A DNA stretch of 42,642 nt from NCBI RefSeq assembly GCF_024448935.1, contig NZ_JAMOIE010000036.1, forward strand, positions 1 to 42,642, in the 5' to 3' direction. Origin of the DNA: Stutzerimonas stutzeri (GTDB taxonomy: Bacteria > Pseudomonadota > Gammaproteobacteria > Pseudomonadales > Pseudomonadaceae). The notes below the pieces were generated by a model. It saw only the letters and a list, made by a program, of their open reading frames with translations, was not told where the DNA came from and did not search any database. A program made the translations under genes and the position numbers. Below are positions 25,511 through 35,634 of the stretch, one piece after another (within the stretch, counting starts at the first letter, position 1; every line of letters begins with the position of its first letter).

Positions 25511-27892
25511 ATGACCAGCGCAACCTACACGCTGCCTATTACCGGCATGACCTGCGCCAGCTGCGCCGGGCGGGTCGAACGCGCCCTGCTGAAGGTGCCC
25601 GGCGTCGATCATGCGGCGGTGAACCTCGCCGCCGAGCAGGTCCGCGTGCAAACCCGTGAAGGCGATCTGGCCGAGCTGATACAAGCGGTGGAAAAGGCCG
25701 GCTATGGCGTGCCGGTGCAGACGCTGGAACTGGCCATCGATGGCATGACCTGCGCCAGCTGCGCCGGCCGCATCGAACGCGCACTGCTCAAAGTGCCGGG
25801 CGTACGCAGCGCGTCGGTGAATCTGGCCAGCGAACGCGCACGCGTCGAGGTGCTCGGCGCGGTAGACGCAACGGTACTGATCCAGGCCGTCGAAGCAGCC
25901 GGCTACAAGGCACAGGCCAGCAGCGATAACGAGCCCGCCACGGACACGAGCGAAAGCCGTCTGCGCCGCGAACGCTGGGCAGTGGTCGCCGCGTTGCTGC
26001 TGGCCGCGCCGCTGGTGATCCCGATGTTCGGCGACCTGCTGGGGCTGCATTGGATGCTGCCGCCCTGGATCCAATTCCTGCTCGCCACACCTGTGCAATT
26101 CATCCTCGGGGCGCGTTTTTATGTGGCCGGCTGGAAAGCCGTGCGCGCTGGCGCCGGCAACATGGATTTGCTGGTTGCGATCGGCACCAGCGCCGGCTAC
26201 GGCTTGAGCCTCTACCAGTGGTGGGCCGCAGAGGCCGGGCAGATGCCGCATCTGTATTTCGAAGCGTCTGCTGTGGTGATCGCCCTCGTCCTGTTGGGCA
26301 AGTATCTGGAAAGCCGCGCCAAACGTGAGACCAGCGCGGCTATCCGTGCGCTGGAGGCGCTCAGACCGGATCGCGCCTTACGGGTGGTCGACGGCCGTGA
26401 AGAGGACGTTGCCATTGCCGCCCTGCGCCTGGACGACCTGGTACTGGTCAAGCCTGGCGAGCGCTTCCCGGTGGACGGCGAAGTGGTCGAAGGTGAGAGC
26501 CAGGCCGATGAAGCCCTGATCAGCGGTGAAAGCCTGCCGGTGAACAAGGGGCCGGGCGACCGCATCACCGGTGGCGCGATCAACGGCGAAGGCCGCTTGC
26601 TGGTGCGCACCACGGCAGTGGGGGGCGAAACGGTGCTGGCGCGCATCATTCGGCTGGTGGAGGACGCTCAGGCGGCCAAAGCGCCCATTCAGAAGCTGGT
26701 GGACAAGGTCAGCCAGGTGTTCGTCCCGGCCGTGCTGGTCATCGCCCTGCTGACCCTTGCCGGTTGGCTGTTCGTTGGCGCTCCGGCCGAAGTGGCGTTG
26801 ATCAACGCCGTTGCCGTGCTGGTGATTGCCTGCCCCTGTGCGCTGGGCCTTGCAACACCCGCGGCGATCATGGCGGGCACCGGCGTCGCCGCACGCCACG
26901 GCATTCTGATCAAGGACGCCGAGGCGCTGGAGGTCGCCCATGCCGTGACAGCCGTCGCCTTTGACAAGACCGGCACACTCACCTCCGGCAAGCCACGCGT
27001 GGTGCATCTGCATGCCGTGGACGGCGACGAAGCCACGCTGCTGCAGCAGGCTGGGGCATTGCAACGCGGCAGTGAACACCCACTCGCTCAGGCGGTGCTC
27101 GACCGTTGCGCAGAACTGGGCATCACGCTCGCCGACGTTGAGCGCAGCCAGTCGCTAACCGGTCGCGGCATCTCGGGCGACCTTGATGGCCGCTCGCTGG
27201 CGCTGGGTAATCGCAGGCTGATGGACGACAGCGGCCTGCAACCGGGCGAGCTGGCGGGCAAAGCCGAAGCTTGGGAAAGCGAAGGTCGCACGCTGTCCTG
27301 GCTGATCGAGACTGCGCCGGCGTCTCGCGTGCTCGGCCTTTTCGCCTTTGGCGACAGCCTCAAAGAAGGCGCCGCTGATGCCATCGCAGCTCTCAACGCC
27401 CGGCATATTCGCAGCCATTTGATCACCGGAGACAACCGCGGCAGTGCGCGCGTTGTGGCTGAGGCGTTGCAGATCGACAGCGTGCATGCCGAAGTGCTGC
27501 CGGCCGACAAGGCGGCCACGGTCGCCGAGTTGAAAAAAGGCGGCGCGGTGGTGGCGATGGTCGGCGACGGCATCAACGATGCGCCGGCGCTGGCCGCCGC
27601 CGACGTCGGTATCGCCATGGGCGGCGGCACCGACGTGGCCATGCATGCCGCCGGCATCACCCTGATGCGTGGCGATCCACGCCTGGTGCCGGCCGCACTG
27701 GAGATCAGCCGCCACACCTACCGCAAGATCCAGCAGAACCTGTTCTGGGCGTTCATCTACAACCTGGTGGGTATTCCGTTGGCAGCGTTCGGCTTTCTCA
27801 GCCCGGTGGTGGCAGGCGCGGCGATGGCGCTGTCGAGCGTCAGCGTGGTCAGCAACGCATTGCTGCTCAAGCGTTGGCAGCCGAAGGACTAG
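25511..27892 (+). CDS. copA: Copper-exporting P1B-type ATPase
   Basis: This ATPase of about 793 residues pumps Cu(I) out of the cytoplasm. Two N-terminal HMA domains carry GMTCASC at residues 12-18 and 78-84; their DNA is also strongly repeated, showing an internal duplication. Then come membrane helices, the ion-binding [10 protein letters not shown], phosphorylation site DKTGTLTSG, the SEHPLA motif of metal ATPases and the hinge [10 protein letters not shown]. The start at 25511 (GGAG upstream) is chosen over a GTG at 25466, which lies inside the CueR promoter. cueR follows 97 bp after the end. The domain set is complete. Confidence 0.95.
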   Translation: MTSATYTLPITGMTCASCAGRVERALLKVPGVDHAAVNLAAEQVRVQTREGDLAELIQAVEKAGYGVPVQTLELAIDGMTCASCAGRIERALLKVPGVRSASVNLASERARVEVLGAVDATVLIQAVEAAGYKAQASSDNEPATDTSESRLRRERWAVVAALLLAAPLVIPMFGDLLGLHWMLPPWIQFLLATPVQFILGARFYVAGWKAVRAGAGNMDLLVAIGTSAGYGLSLYQWWAAEAGQMPHLYFEASAVVIALVLLGKYLESRAKRETSAAIRALEALRPDRALRVVDGREEDVAIAALRLDDLVLVKPGERFPVDGEVVEGESQADEALISGESLPVNKGPGDRITGGAINGEGRLLVRTTAVGGETVLARIIRLVEDAQAAKAPIQKLVDKVSQVFVPAVLVIALLTLAGWLFVGAPAEVALINAVAVLVIACPCALGLATPAAIMAGTGVAARHGILIKDAEALEVAHAVTAVAFDKTGTLTSGKPRVVHLHAVDGDEATLLQQAGALQRGSEHPLAQAVLDRCAELGITLADVERSQSLTGRGISGDLDGRSLALGNRRLMDDSGLQPGELAGKAEAWESEGRTLSWLIETAPASRVLGLFAFGDSLKEGAADAIAALNARHIRSHLITGDNRGSARVVAEALQIDSVHAEVLPADKAATVAELKKGGAVVAMVGDGINDAPALAAADVGIAMGGGTDVAMHAAGITLMRGDPRLVPAALEISRHTYRKIQQNLFWAFIYNLVGIPLAAFGFLSPVVAGAAMALSSVSVVSNALLLKRWQPKD

Positions 27893-27928
27893 CGTGCCGC
27901 CGCGCGCGGGCTGTGGTCGGCGGCACGC
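27892..27928. terminator. Stem-loop after copA
   Basis: GCGTGCCGCC and GGCGGCACGC form a 10-bp stem with a 17-base loop just after the copA stop. There is no clear T-run, so it may be a weak terminator or mRNA-stabilising hairpin. Confidence 0.4.
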
Positions 27929-27989
27929 ATGGACACCGCGCCGACGCAGCACACAAAACAGCCTCACACCGATTCGTCTGGATGCGCAC

Positions 27990-28388
27990 ATGAACATTGG
28001 CCAAGCAGCAGAGAAAAGCGGGTTGTCGGCAAAGATGATCCGCTACTACGAATCCATCGGACTGATCTCCCCCGCCGGGCGCAGCGCCAACGGCTACCGT
28101 CACTACGGCGAGAAAGACTTGCACCGCCTTGCCTTCATCAAGAGAGCGCGCGACATGGGTTTCTCACTGGAGCAAGTGAGCAGGCTGCTCACGCTCTGGC
28201 AGGACCGCCAGCGCGCCAGCGCGGATGTGAAAGCACTTGCCGGCGCGCATATCGAGGCGCTCAATCAGAAGATCGCTGAACTGGTGGGGTTACGCGACAC
28301 CCTGCAAGAACTGGTCGACACCTGTCAGGGCGATGACCGGCCGGATTGCCCGATCCTCAAGGACCTGGAATCGGATGGATGCGGTTGA
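27990..28388 (+). CDS. cueR: Cu(I)-responsive MerR-family regulator
   Basis: This 132-residue regulator starts MNIGQAAEKSGLSAKMIRYYE, the MerR winged helix-turn-helix, followed by a dimerisation helix (residues about 75-110). The metal loop DTCQGDDRPDCPI has the two cysteines that CueR uses to hold Cu(I). It activates copA and copZ by untwisting their 19-bp-spaced promoters, which are present here. The start at 27990 is the first codon giving the canonical MerR N-terminus; earlier in-frame codons run back through the copA end. Confidence 0.93.
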   Translation: MNIGQAAEKSGLSAKMIRYYESIGLISPAGRSANGYRHYGEKDLHRLAFIKRARDMGFSLEQVSRLLTLWQDRQRASADVKALAGAHIEALNQKIAELVGLRDTLQELVDTCQGDDRPDCPILKDLESDGCG

Positions 28389-28500
28389 GCGGGAAGCCAA
28401 GGCCCAACCGCCACCGATCACCCTCCACCGGAGCAGCTCGGTGCCGGGCGTCGGCAGTGCGCAGTTCGCTTGGTGCCTTTGATTTTGCGGTCTGGCCCAA

Positions 28501-28591
28501 GCTTCAAGCTTCAAGCTTCAAGCTTCAAGCTTCAAGCTTCAAGCTTCAGGCTTCAGGCTTCAGGCTTCAGGCTTCAGGCTTCAGGCTTCAG
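28501..28591 (+). repeat. Heptanucleotide tandem repeat (GCTTCAA x6, GCTTCAG x7)
   Basis: Thirteen perfect 7-base units. The first six read GCTTCAA and the next seven read GCTTCAG, with a sharp switch and a final degenerate unit GCTTCCG. The array sits between cueR and the end of the bacterioferritin gene. It encodes no convincing protein. Length probably varies between strains. Confidence 0.97.
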
Positions 28592-28607
28592 GCTTCCGAC
28601 TGCTTCT

Positions 28608-29072
28608 TTACGCCATCGACTGTAGATAATTCTGCAGCCCGATGCGGTCGATCATGCCGAGTTGCTGTTCCAGCCAGTAGGCGTGATCCTCTTCGGTGTC
28701 GATCAACTGCAATTCCAGAATTTCACGCGTCGGGTAATCGGCATGCTGCTCGGCCAGCGTGATGCCCTTGGCCAAGGCTTCGCGCACTTTGTATTCGAGT
28801 GCCAGATCGGCTCGCAACATCTCGGGGACCGTTTGGCCTGGCTGCATCGCCTCCGGCGTCATGTCCGGCGTGCCTTCGAGGAACAGGATGCGCTTGAGCA
28901 ACGCGTCGGCATGCTGGGTTTCCTCTTCCATCTCGTGATGGATCCGCTCGTAGAGCTTGGTGAAGCCCCAGTCGGCATACATCCGCGAATGCAGGAAATA
29001 CTGATCGCGCGCCGCCAGCTCCCCGCGCAGCAGTTCTTTCAGATATTCGATGACCTGTGGCTGACCTTGCAT
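28608..29072 (-). CDS. Bacterioferritin-type ferritin (FtnA/BfrA-like, no haem ligand)
   Basis: This protein of about 154 residues has the four-helix ferritin fold. Ferroxidase residues are visible in [28 protein letters not shown] (E-x-x-H) and [11 protein letters not shown]. Such proteins store iron as a 24-mer cage. Typical bacterioferritins bind haem through Met52; here residue 52 is Thr in the aligned EETQHAD segment, so haem binding at the usual place is unlikely. This resembles the Pseudomonas FtnA/BfrA subunit. The start at 29072 follows AGGAGA at about nine bases; the upstream ATG at 29096 precedes that site. It is divergent from the RND operon. Confidence 0.9.
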   Translation of the reverse strand: MQGQPQVIEYLKELLRGELAARDQYFLHSRMYADWGFTKLYERIHHEMEEETQHADALLKRILFLEGTPDMTPEAMQPGQTVPEMLRADLALEYKVREALAKGITLAEQHADYPTREILELQLIDTEEDHAYWLEQQLGMIDRIGLQNYLQSMA

Positions 29073-29296
29073 TGCGACTCTCTCCTGCACTGACATTCAA
29101 ACGCCGGGCAATGATACGCCCAATCGGCGGCAGGTTGACCGCACGCAGCCCCATTGCCGCAGGCAAAACCGGCTGACCAGCGGGTCACTTCAGCATCGGC
29201 CGAACTCCAGAGCCGGAGCGGGGATCTACTAGTTTGTCGCGGCGTTTCGCACGGTCACCGCGATGCCTTGCTCGTCCCTATCGCCCAGGAGAACGG

Positions 29297-30379
29297 ATGC
29301 CGCTTTTATCATCGAGAGGCCACTCACCGCATCTCACTGTCACCGCTTCGATCTGCATGTTGTTGGCCCTGGCTGGCTGCTCCGAGGACACGGAACCTGC
29401 GCAAGTCCCGCCACGCGTCGCTTTCGTCGAGCCGCTGCAGCGCATCGATAACGGCCCCGAGGTGCTGCGCTTTCCAGGCGTGGTCGATAGCGTGACCAGC
29501 ACGCAGCTGGCATTCCAGGTGCCGGGCCGCGTCGAGCGGATCCTCGTCGACGAGGGCGAACGCGTTGAAAAAGGTCAGCCGGTGGCCAAGCTCGATGACA
29601 CCGACTATGAGCTGCAACTGCGCGAAGCCGAGGCGCGGCTGCGCCAGCTGGAGGCGGATCTGACCCGCAAACGCGCCCTTTTGGCCGAGGGGATTCTCGC
29701 TCCCGCCGCGGTCGAGCCGCTGCAGGCCAATGTGGTGGCAGCGCAGGTCGCTCGTGACAGTGCCCTTCGTAACGTCAATTACAGCACGCTGGAGGCGCCT
29801 TTTGACGGCGTAATCGCACGCCGGCTGGTCGAACCGGACATGGTGGTCGCCACCGGCTCGCCCGTACTGGAACTGCAGAACAACCAGCATATCGAGGTCG
29901 CGGTCGACCTACCAGAGAGCGCGGCGCTGAGCATTCCACTGAACAGCACATTGGAGGCCGTGGGCGAACTGGTCGTCGCCAACCTGACCCTGCCGCTGGC
30001 CTACAAGGAACACAGCACCCAACCCCGCGAAGGTTCGCGCACCTACAATCTGACATTACAGGGCGAGCCGCCAGCGGGCTACAACCTGCTGCCGGGAATG
30101 GCCATGCGGGTTCGCCTCCAGCGGCCTGCCGCCTCGCCAAGCGATACGCCGCCGCGTTTTCGCCTGCCGCTCAACGCCGTGCAAACAGCGCCGAACGGCA
30201 GCCATTATCTCTGGTTGGCGGTGGACGGCCATGCCCAGCGCCTGGACCTGCAGCTCGAACACATCGAAAACGATCACGCGGTGGTCAGCGGCGAGCTGAA
30301 CAACGACATGCTGGTGGTGGTGGCGGGCGGCAGCAAGCTGTCGGAAGACCAGCCGATCAAAGCCGAACGACGGAAGTAA
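29297..30379 (+). CDS. RND efflux periplasmic adaptor (membrane fusion lipoprotein)
   Basis: This protein of about 360 residues is a lipoprotein with the lipobox LALAGC near the N-terminus. It carries the barrel-sandwich lipoyl halves around FQVPGRVERILVDEGERVEKGQPVAKLDD and STLEAPFDGVIARRLVEPD, a long coiled-coil hairpin (about residues 85-150) and a beta-barrel C-terminal part. It links the inner-membrane pump to the outer-membrane channel. The start at 29297 has AGGAG six bases upstream. The RND gene starts 5 bp after its stop, so the operon is tight. Which substrates are exported cannot be read from sequence. Confidence 0.92.
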   Translation: MPLLSSRGHSPHLTVTASICMLLALAGCSEDTEPAQVPPRVAFVEPLQRIDNGPEVLRFPGVVDSVTSTQLAFQVPGRVERILVDEGERVEKGQPVAKLDDTDYELQLREAEARLRQLEADLTRKRALLAEGILAPAAVEPLQANVVAAQVARDSALRNVNYSTLEAPFDGVIARRLVEPDMVVATGSPVLELQNNQHIEVAVDLPESAALSIPLNSTLEAVGELVVANLTLPLAYKEHSTQPREGSRTYNLTLQGEPPAGYNLLPGMAMRVRLQRPAASPSDTPPRFRLPLNAVQTAPNGSHYLWLAVDGHAQRLDLQLEHIENDHAVVSGELNNDMLVVVAGGSKLSEDQPIKAERRK

Positions 30380-30383
30380 GCGG

Positions 30384-33300
30384 ATGGATCTAGCGCGTTA
30401 CGCCATCGGCAAACCGGTCAACATCTGGGTACTGGTCCTGATCTGCCTGATCGGAGGCATCGTCGCGTTCTTCGAGATGGGCCGCCTGGAAGACCCTGAA
30501 TTCACCATCAAGGAAGCCATCGTCACGCTGCAGTATCCCGGCGCGACCGCACTCGAAGTCGAGCAGGAAGTGACCGAGCCCTTGGAAAGCGCCATCCAGG
30601 AGCTTTCCGAGATCAAGGAGATCCGCTCGCGCTCGATGATCGGCCTGGCGGAAGTCCGTGTCGAAATTCAGGACCGTTACGCGGGCGAACAGCTCGATCA
30701 GATCTGGGACCAGTTGCGCAGCAAGGTCGAGGATGCACGGCAACAGCTGCCTCCCGGCCTGGACCCACCGCTGGTCAACGACGACTTCGGCGATGTCTAC
30801 GGCATCTTCTTTGCCCTGACCGGTGACGGCCTGACGCTGGAAGAGCTGCATGAAGTCGCCAAGGACCTGCGCCGCGGGTTGGTCACGGCGGACGGCGTTG
30901 GCCAGGTCGAACTGGCCGGTGTGCGTGAAGAGCGAATAATCGTGGAAGTCGATCAGGCGCGCCTGGCCGCACTGAAGCTGTCTCCACAAGAGCTGGTCGC
31001 CGCACTGACCGATGCTGACGCGGCGGTGGAAGCCGGCGGTGTGCGCGCTGGCGAGTTCTTCGTCTACATCCGCCCGACCGGCGCGTTCGACTCCCTCGAT
31101 GCGCTGCGGGCACTGCCAGTGGGCCAAGGGCAGCAGAGCGTCGACCTGGGCTCCATCGCCACCTTGAAACGCGAATATGCCGAACGCCCACGCCAGATCA
31201 TCCGCCATAACGGCGAGCCGGCATTGACCCTCGGCATCAGCGGTGTGTCGGGCAGCAACATCGTCGAAGTCGGTCGCAGTGTCGAGGCGAAGCTGGAGTC
31301 CATGCAGCACCTGATCCCGCTGGGCGCCGAACTGCATCCGCTGTATCAACAGCACAGCATCGTCAACGAGTCGGTCAACAGCTTCGCACTCAATGTCTTT
31401 CTGTCGGTGGCTATCGTTGTCGGCGTGCTGTGCCTGGCCATGGGCGTGCGCGCAGGGGCGATCATCGGTGCGGTGCTGTTTCTCACCGTGCTCGGCACGC
31501 TGTTGCTGATGTGGATCGGTGGCATCGAGCTGGAACGCATCTCCCTCGGCGCGCTGATCATCGCCATGGGCATGCTGGTGGACAATGCCGTAGTGGTCTG
31601 CGATGGCATGCTGATCGAGAAACAGCGCGGTAAAAGCATTCTCGAAGCCTCTCGCAAGACGCTGCACCAGACGCAGTGGTCGCTGCTGGGCGCGACCATC
31701 ATCGGTATCCTGGCCTTTGCCGGGATCGGCCTGTCCCAGGACACCACCGGCGAATTCCTCTTCTCGCTGTTCTACGTCATCGCCGCGTCGCTGCTGCTGA
31801 GCTGGCTGATGGCGCTGCTGGTGGTGCCGCTGTTCGGGCATTACCTGCTCGAGCGCAAGGGCGACCAAAAGGACGAAGACGCTGACCCGGACGCTGCCTA
31901 CAGCGGGCCAATCTACAACCGCTACCGCCGCATCGCCGGCGGAGTGCTGGGTCGACCCTGGCTGACACTGGGCATATTAGTTGTGCTCACGACCCTCAGC
32001 GTGCTGGGCTTCAGCCGCGTGCCGCAGAGCTTCTTTCCGCCGTCGAGCACGCCGATCTTCTACCTGAACCTGTTCCTGCCGCAGGGCACGCATATTCGCG
32101 AAACCAGCCGCACCGCCAAGGATGTCGAGGGCTACCTGAAACAGCTGGACGGCGTGACCGATGTGTCGACCTTCGTCGGCGCGGGCGCGTCGCGCTTCAT
32201 GCTCACCTACGCACCGGAACGACCCAACCCGGCGCTGATGCACTTTCTTGTACGGACCGAAAATGCCGAGGTAATTGCCGATCTGGTTCGCCAGGTGAAT
32301 CAGACATTGCCAGGGCGCTACCCGTCTGCCGACGTCGCCGCCGCGCAATTCATGTTCGGTCCCAATGCCGAAGCCAAGCTCGAAGCGCGGATCAGCGGCC
32401 CCGACATTGACGAACTGCGTCGGCTGTCGGCCGAAGGTCAGCGAATCCTTCAGGAGCAGGGCCAGGTTTACAACATCCGCGATGATTGGCGCTCGCCCGT
32501 CCCGGTGCTGCACCCGCGGCTGGCCCTGGACCGCCTGGCCGATGCCGGGCTGACCCGCCAACAGGTGGCGCAGGCGCTGTCGGTGGCCAGCGAGGGCCAG
32601 CAGGTCAGCCTGTTCCGCGATCAGGACGACCTGATCCCGATCCTTCTGCGCGCCACGCCGGAGGATCGCGTCGAACCGGGCGATCTGCTGCAACGGCTGA
32701 TCTGGAGCCCGGCCACCGGCAGCTATGTGCCGCTGGCCCAGGTCGCGGACGGCGTTGAGGCTACGACCGAGGAGTCGATGATTCGCCGTTATGGCCGCGA
32801 ACGGACCATCGCCGTCCGTGCTGAACCCCGCGACGGCGAGAACACCAGTGCCGCCTTCGAGCGCATTCGTCCCCTGATCGAGGGCATCGAATTGCCGATC
32901 GGCTATTCGCTGGAATGGGGCGGCGATCATGAACAGTCGTCCGATGCCCAGCAGGCGCTGGGCAGCACGCTCGCGACGCCCTATCTGGCCATGGTGCTGA
33001 TCACGGTGCTGCTGTTTGCCAAGGTCCGTCAGCCACTGATGATCTGGCTGGTGGTGCCAATGGCGCTGTGCGGCGTCACGCTCGGGCTACTGGTGACCGG
33101 CCAGCCGTTCGGCTTCATGGCCCTGCTCGGCCTGCTCAGCCTGACGGGCATGCTGATCAAGAACGCCGTGGTGCTGGTGGACGAGATCGACCGGCAGATC
33201 GCCGACGAAGTCCCTCGACTGACGGCCATCATCGAGGCCTCCGCTTCGCGCCTGCGGCCGGTGATGATGGCGGCCGGCACCACGGTGCTGGGCATGGTGC

Positions 33301-33437
33301 CGCTGCTGTTCGACCCCTTCTTCGCCAACATGGCCGTGACCATCATGGGCGGGCTGGGCTTCGCCACCCTGCTCACCTTGCTGGCGGTGCCCTGCCTGTA
33401 TCTGCTGTTCATGCGCGTCAAACCGGAGGAAACCTGA
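30384..33437 (+). CDS. RND multidrug efflux transporter (AcrB/HAE1 type)
   Basis: This 1017-residue inner-membrane pump shows the RND layout: one helix at the N-terminus, a large periplasmic porter domain, a central membrane block, a second periplasmic domain, and a final membrane block. Landmarks are TLQYPGATALEVEQEVTEPL, the proton-relay region of helix 4 (ALIIAMGMLVDNAVVVCDG) and GRERTIAVRAEP. It sits between its adaptor and its outer-membrane channel; the latter's start overlaps this stop as TGATG. Overall it resembles the HAE1-type export pumps, not the heavy-metal CzcA type. Confidence 0.93.
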   Translation: MDLARYAIGKPVNIWVLVLICLIGGIVAFFEMGRLEDPEFTIKEAIVTLQYPGATALEVEQEVTEPLESAIQELSEIKEIRSRSMIGLAEVRVEIQDRYAGEQLDQIWDQLRSKVEDARQQLPPGLDPPLVNDDFGDVYGIFFALTGDGLTLEELHEVAKDLRRGLVTADGVGQVELAGVREERIIVEVDQARLAALKLSPQELVAALTDADAAVEAGGVRAGEFFVYIRPTGAFDSLDALRALPVGQGQQSVDLGSIATLKREYAERPRQIIRHNGEPALTLGISGVSGSNIVEVGRSVEAKLESMQHLIPLGAELHPLYQQHSIVNESVNSFALNVFLSVAIVVGVLCLAMGVRAGAIIGAVLFLTVLGTLLLMWIGGIELERISLGALIIAMGMLVDNAVVVCDGMLIEKQRGKSILEASRKTLHQTQWSLLGATIIGILAFAGIGLSQDTTGEFLFSLFYVIAASLLLSWLMALLVVPLFGHYLLERKGDQKDEDADPDAAYSGPIYNRYRRIAGGVLGRPWLTLGILVVLTTLSVLGFSRVPQSFFPPSSTPIFYLNLFLPQGTHIRETSRTAKDVEGYLKQLDGVTDVSTFVGAGASRFMLTYAPERPNPALMHFLVRTENAEVIADLVRQVNQTLPGRYPSADVAAAQFMFGPNAEAKLEARISGPDIDELRRLSAEGQRILQEQGQVYNIRDDWRSPVPVLHPRLALDRLADAGLTRQQVAQALSVASEGQQVSLFRDQDDLIPILLRATPEDRVEPGDLLQRLIWSPATGSYVPLAQVADGVEATTEESMIRRYGRERTIAVRAEPRDGENTSAAFERIRPLIEGIELPIGYSLEWGGDHEQSSDAQQALGSTLATPYLAMVLITVLLFAKVRQPLMIWLVVPMALCGVTLGLLVTGQPFGFMALLGLLSLTGMLIKNAVVLVDEIDRQIADEVPRLTAIIEASASRLRPVMMAAGTTVLGMVPLLFDPFFANMAVTIMGGLGFATLLTLLAVPCLYLLFMRVKPEET

Positions 33438-34939
33438 TGCCGAGCCGATTGCCCCGCACGCCGCTGGCCTGGGCACTGGCGTTGGCCCTCGGCGCCTGTT
33501 CCAGCGTGCCGGAGCGGCCGGCACCCGATGTGCCGGAGAGCTGGTTCCATGCGGTGCGCCAGCAGCCAGCCGACGCCGAGGCGCTTGCCGACTGGTGGCA
33601 GCGATTCGACGATCCAGTGCTGACAAGGCTGGTGCGCCAGGCGCTGGAGAACAACCGCGACATCCGCCTGGCCATGCTGCGCGTCGACACCGCACGCGCG
33701 CAGTTGCGGCAGGCGCGGGCGGGACTGTTTCCCACCTTCGATCTGCCCGGCTCGGCCAGCCGCCAGTGGATCGAGAACAACAACGAGCAGAACCCCAACA
33801 GCCCCATCGGCCAGTTCATTCCGGATGAAGACGTGATCACCTTCGATAATTGGGAATTGGCGCTACAGGCCAGTTGGGAGCTGGATATCTTCGGTGCCAC
33901 CCGCGCGCGAACCGACAGTGCGCGCCAACAGATCCGATCCGCCCAGGCCCAGGCCATTGCGGCCCGGTTGGCGGTCGCCTCGAACATGGCGCAGGGCTAC
34001 ATGCAACTGCGCGCCCTTGAGGGGCAACGCGTGCTTTTGGTCGAGGGGATCGAGCTGGCAAAAGGCCTCGAACATATCGCCAGCCGGCTGTTCGAGGTAG
34101 GCGAGGTCACCCGGCTGGATGTCGAAGCCAGCACCGCTGAGCGCGCCTCGCTGCAGGCGGATCTGGATGAGCTGGAAATCAACCTGGCCGAAGCGAGGCT
34201 GGCGCTGGATACGCTGCTCGCCGAGCCACCGGGAAGCATCGCCCGGCGGCTTACAGCCAACGCCACGGTGCCGCTGGCAGACAAGCCCATCCCACCCGGG
34301 CAACCGCTGGATCTGCTGCGCAGACGTCCGGACCTGATCGCCGAGGCGGCGCAACTGCAAGCAGCCCAACTGCAATCGCTGGCCGCTCGCCGCGACCTGT
34401 TCCCGACGCTTGCATTGCAGGCGGCAGTCGGCCGTTCGGGGCTGGCGTTGGGTGATGCCTTTTCCAGCGCCTCGAATTTCGCCCGCCTCGGTGCGACCTT
34501 CGGCCTGCCCTTTCTCGACTACCGCCGGCGCGGGGCGGCGATCGACCTGGCCGATGTGGAGGGCGAGAGCGCCTACCTTGGCTTGCAGCAGGCACTGGCT
34601 CAAGCACTGGAGGAAGTGGAGCGCTCACTGGTACGCATCGACGGGCAGAAGCGCCGTCTGGACTCGCTGCGCACCACCCTCCGCCATCGTGCCTACGCCT
34701 ATGAGCTGGCGCAGAAGAGCTATCGACTGGGCGAGGCGAACCTCAACGAGGTGCTCGACGCCCAGCGCGGTTCGCTACAGGCTCGCCAGCAAGCGCTGCA
34801 AGGCCGCACGGCGCTGGCAACGGCCCAGGTCGCGCTGTTCGTCGCGCTGGGCGGCGGCTGGGAAATGGAGCCGAGCGCGGTGTCGGATGCAGACAACACG
34901 AGCGAAGCGCCGGAGCAGCCGGAGCATTCGGAGCAGTAG
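33437..34939 (+). CDS. Outer-membrane efflux lipoprotein (NodT/OprM family)
   Basis: This 500-residue TolC-type channel has a lipobox ALGACSS (Cys near residue 20). Two OEP repeats follow: NNRDIRLAMLRVDTARAQLRQARAGLFPTF-like in the first and VERSLVRIDGQKRRLDS in the second. RRRPDLIAEAAQLQAAQLQ is a signature of NodT-family proteins. It ends with an acidic Glu/Ser-rich tail (about the last 20 residues). The start is the ATG overlapping the RND stop; the frame that runs further upstream lies inside the RND gene. It completes the tripartite pump. Confidence 0.92.
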   Translation: MPSRLPRTPLAWALALALGACSSVPERPAPDVPESWFHAVRQQPADAEALADWWQRFDDPVLTRLVRQALENNRDIRLAMLRVDTARAQLRQARAGLFPTFDLPGSASRQWIENNNEQNPNSPIGQFIPDEDVITFDNWELALQASWELDIFGATRARTDSARQQIRSAQAQAIAARLAVASNMAQGYMQLRALEGQRVLLVEGIELAKGLEHIASRLFEVGEVTRLDVEASTAERASLQADLDELEINLAEARLALDTLLAEPPGSIARRLTANATVPLADKPIPPGQPLDLLRRRPDLIAEAAQLQAAQLQSLAARRDLFPTLALQAAVGRSGLALGDAFSSASNFARLGATFGLPFLDYRRRGAAIDLADVEGESAYLGLQQALAQALEEVERSLVRIDGQKRRLDSLRTTLRHRAYAYELAQKSYRLGEANLNEVLDAQRGSLQARQQALQGRTALATAQVALFVALGGGWEMEPSAVSDADNTSEAPEQPEHSEQ

Positions 34940-34954
34940 TTCTGCGACTGCCCT

Positions 34955-35555
34955 AGAGTGAACGCCGGGCGCTGATCGCGAGCACGCTCGCTTCTACGAC
35001 AAGCGGACCGCCGACCAGCCTTGCGAACCTCAGCGCCCGGGACGCCTTCGCTCTGTAGGAGCCAGCTTGCCGGCGATCAGGGCTAGTACAGGCAGCGAGC
35101 ACACCGGGGACGCCGGCTATGAGCGCGAGCAAGCTCGCTCCTAAGAAAAGCGGAAAGCCGACCAATCTTGCGAGCCTCGGCGCCCGGAACGCCTTCGCTC
35201 TGTAGGAGCCAGCTTGCTGGCGATCTGGACTCGCACAGGCAGCGAGCATCCGGGGGAACGCCGGGCGCTGATCGCGAGCAAGCTCGCTTCTACGACAAGC
35301 GGACCGCCGACCAGCCTTGCGATCCTCGGCGCCCGGAACGCCCTCGCTCTGTAGGAGCCAGCTTGCTGGCGATCAGGACTGGTACAGGCAGCGAGCATCC
35401 GGGGGAACGCCGGGCGACGATCGCGAGCAGCTCGCTTCTACGACAAGCGGACCGCCGACCAGCCTTGCGAACCTCAGCGCCCGGGACGCCTTCGCTCTGT
35501 AGGAGCCAGCTTGCTGGCGATCCCGACGCCCATAGGCAGCTAGCATCACGCGGAC
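34955..35555 (+). repeat. REP/BIME array: four copies of a ~148-bp unit
   Basis: Four units, with GTAGGAGC at about 35055, 35202, 35351 and 35499, each hold a GTAGGAGCCAGCTTGCTGGC palindrome and an oppositely directed GCGAGCAAGCTCGC palindrome. The units also share GCCCGGAACGCC and CAGGCAGCGAGCA-like stretches. Spacing is regular (147-149 bp). They lie between the efflux operon and the RIO kinase gene. This is the Pseudomonas type of REP family. Open frames in this stretch are spurious, and it may end transcription or stabilise the efflux mRNA. Confidence 0.9.
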
Positions 35556-35579
35556 ACTGAACAGTGATCGCTCCAAGGT

Positions 35580-35600
35580 GGGACGCCCGAATAGCGTCCC
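35580..35600 (-). terminator. Stem-loop after the RIO kinase gene
   Basis: GGGACGC and GCGTCCC form a 7-bp stem with a 7-base loop, just beyond the end of the minus-strand kinase gene. There is no clear T-run. Confidence 0.45.
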
Positions 35601-35634
35601 TCCGTGTCTTAGATCAAGCCCCGCCAGGCGCCGC

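Noticed and set aside
30390..31868. 492-codon open frame on the minus strand opposite the RND pump
   Set aside because: It is an antisense shadow of a high-GC gene. Its composition is rich in Gln, His and Asp with no family motif, and the plus-strand RND protein is certain.
34955..35555. Possible CRISPR array
   Set aside because: The unit is 148 bp with internal palindromes and nearly identical between-repeat sequence. There are no unique spacers and no cas genes.
35168..35560. Open frames within the repeat array, with repeated protein segments
   Set aside because: They only translate the 148-bp REP units and have no ribosome site.
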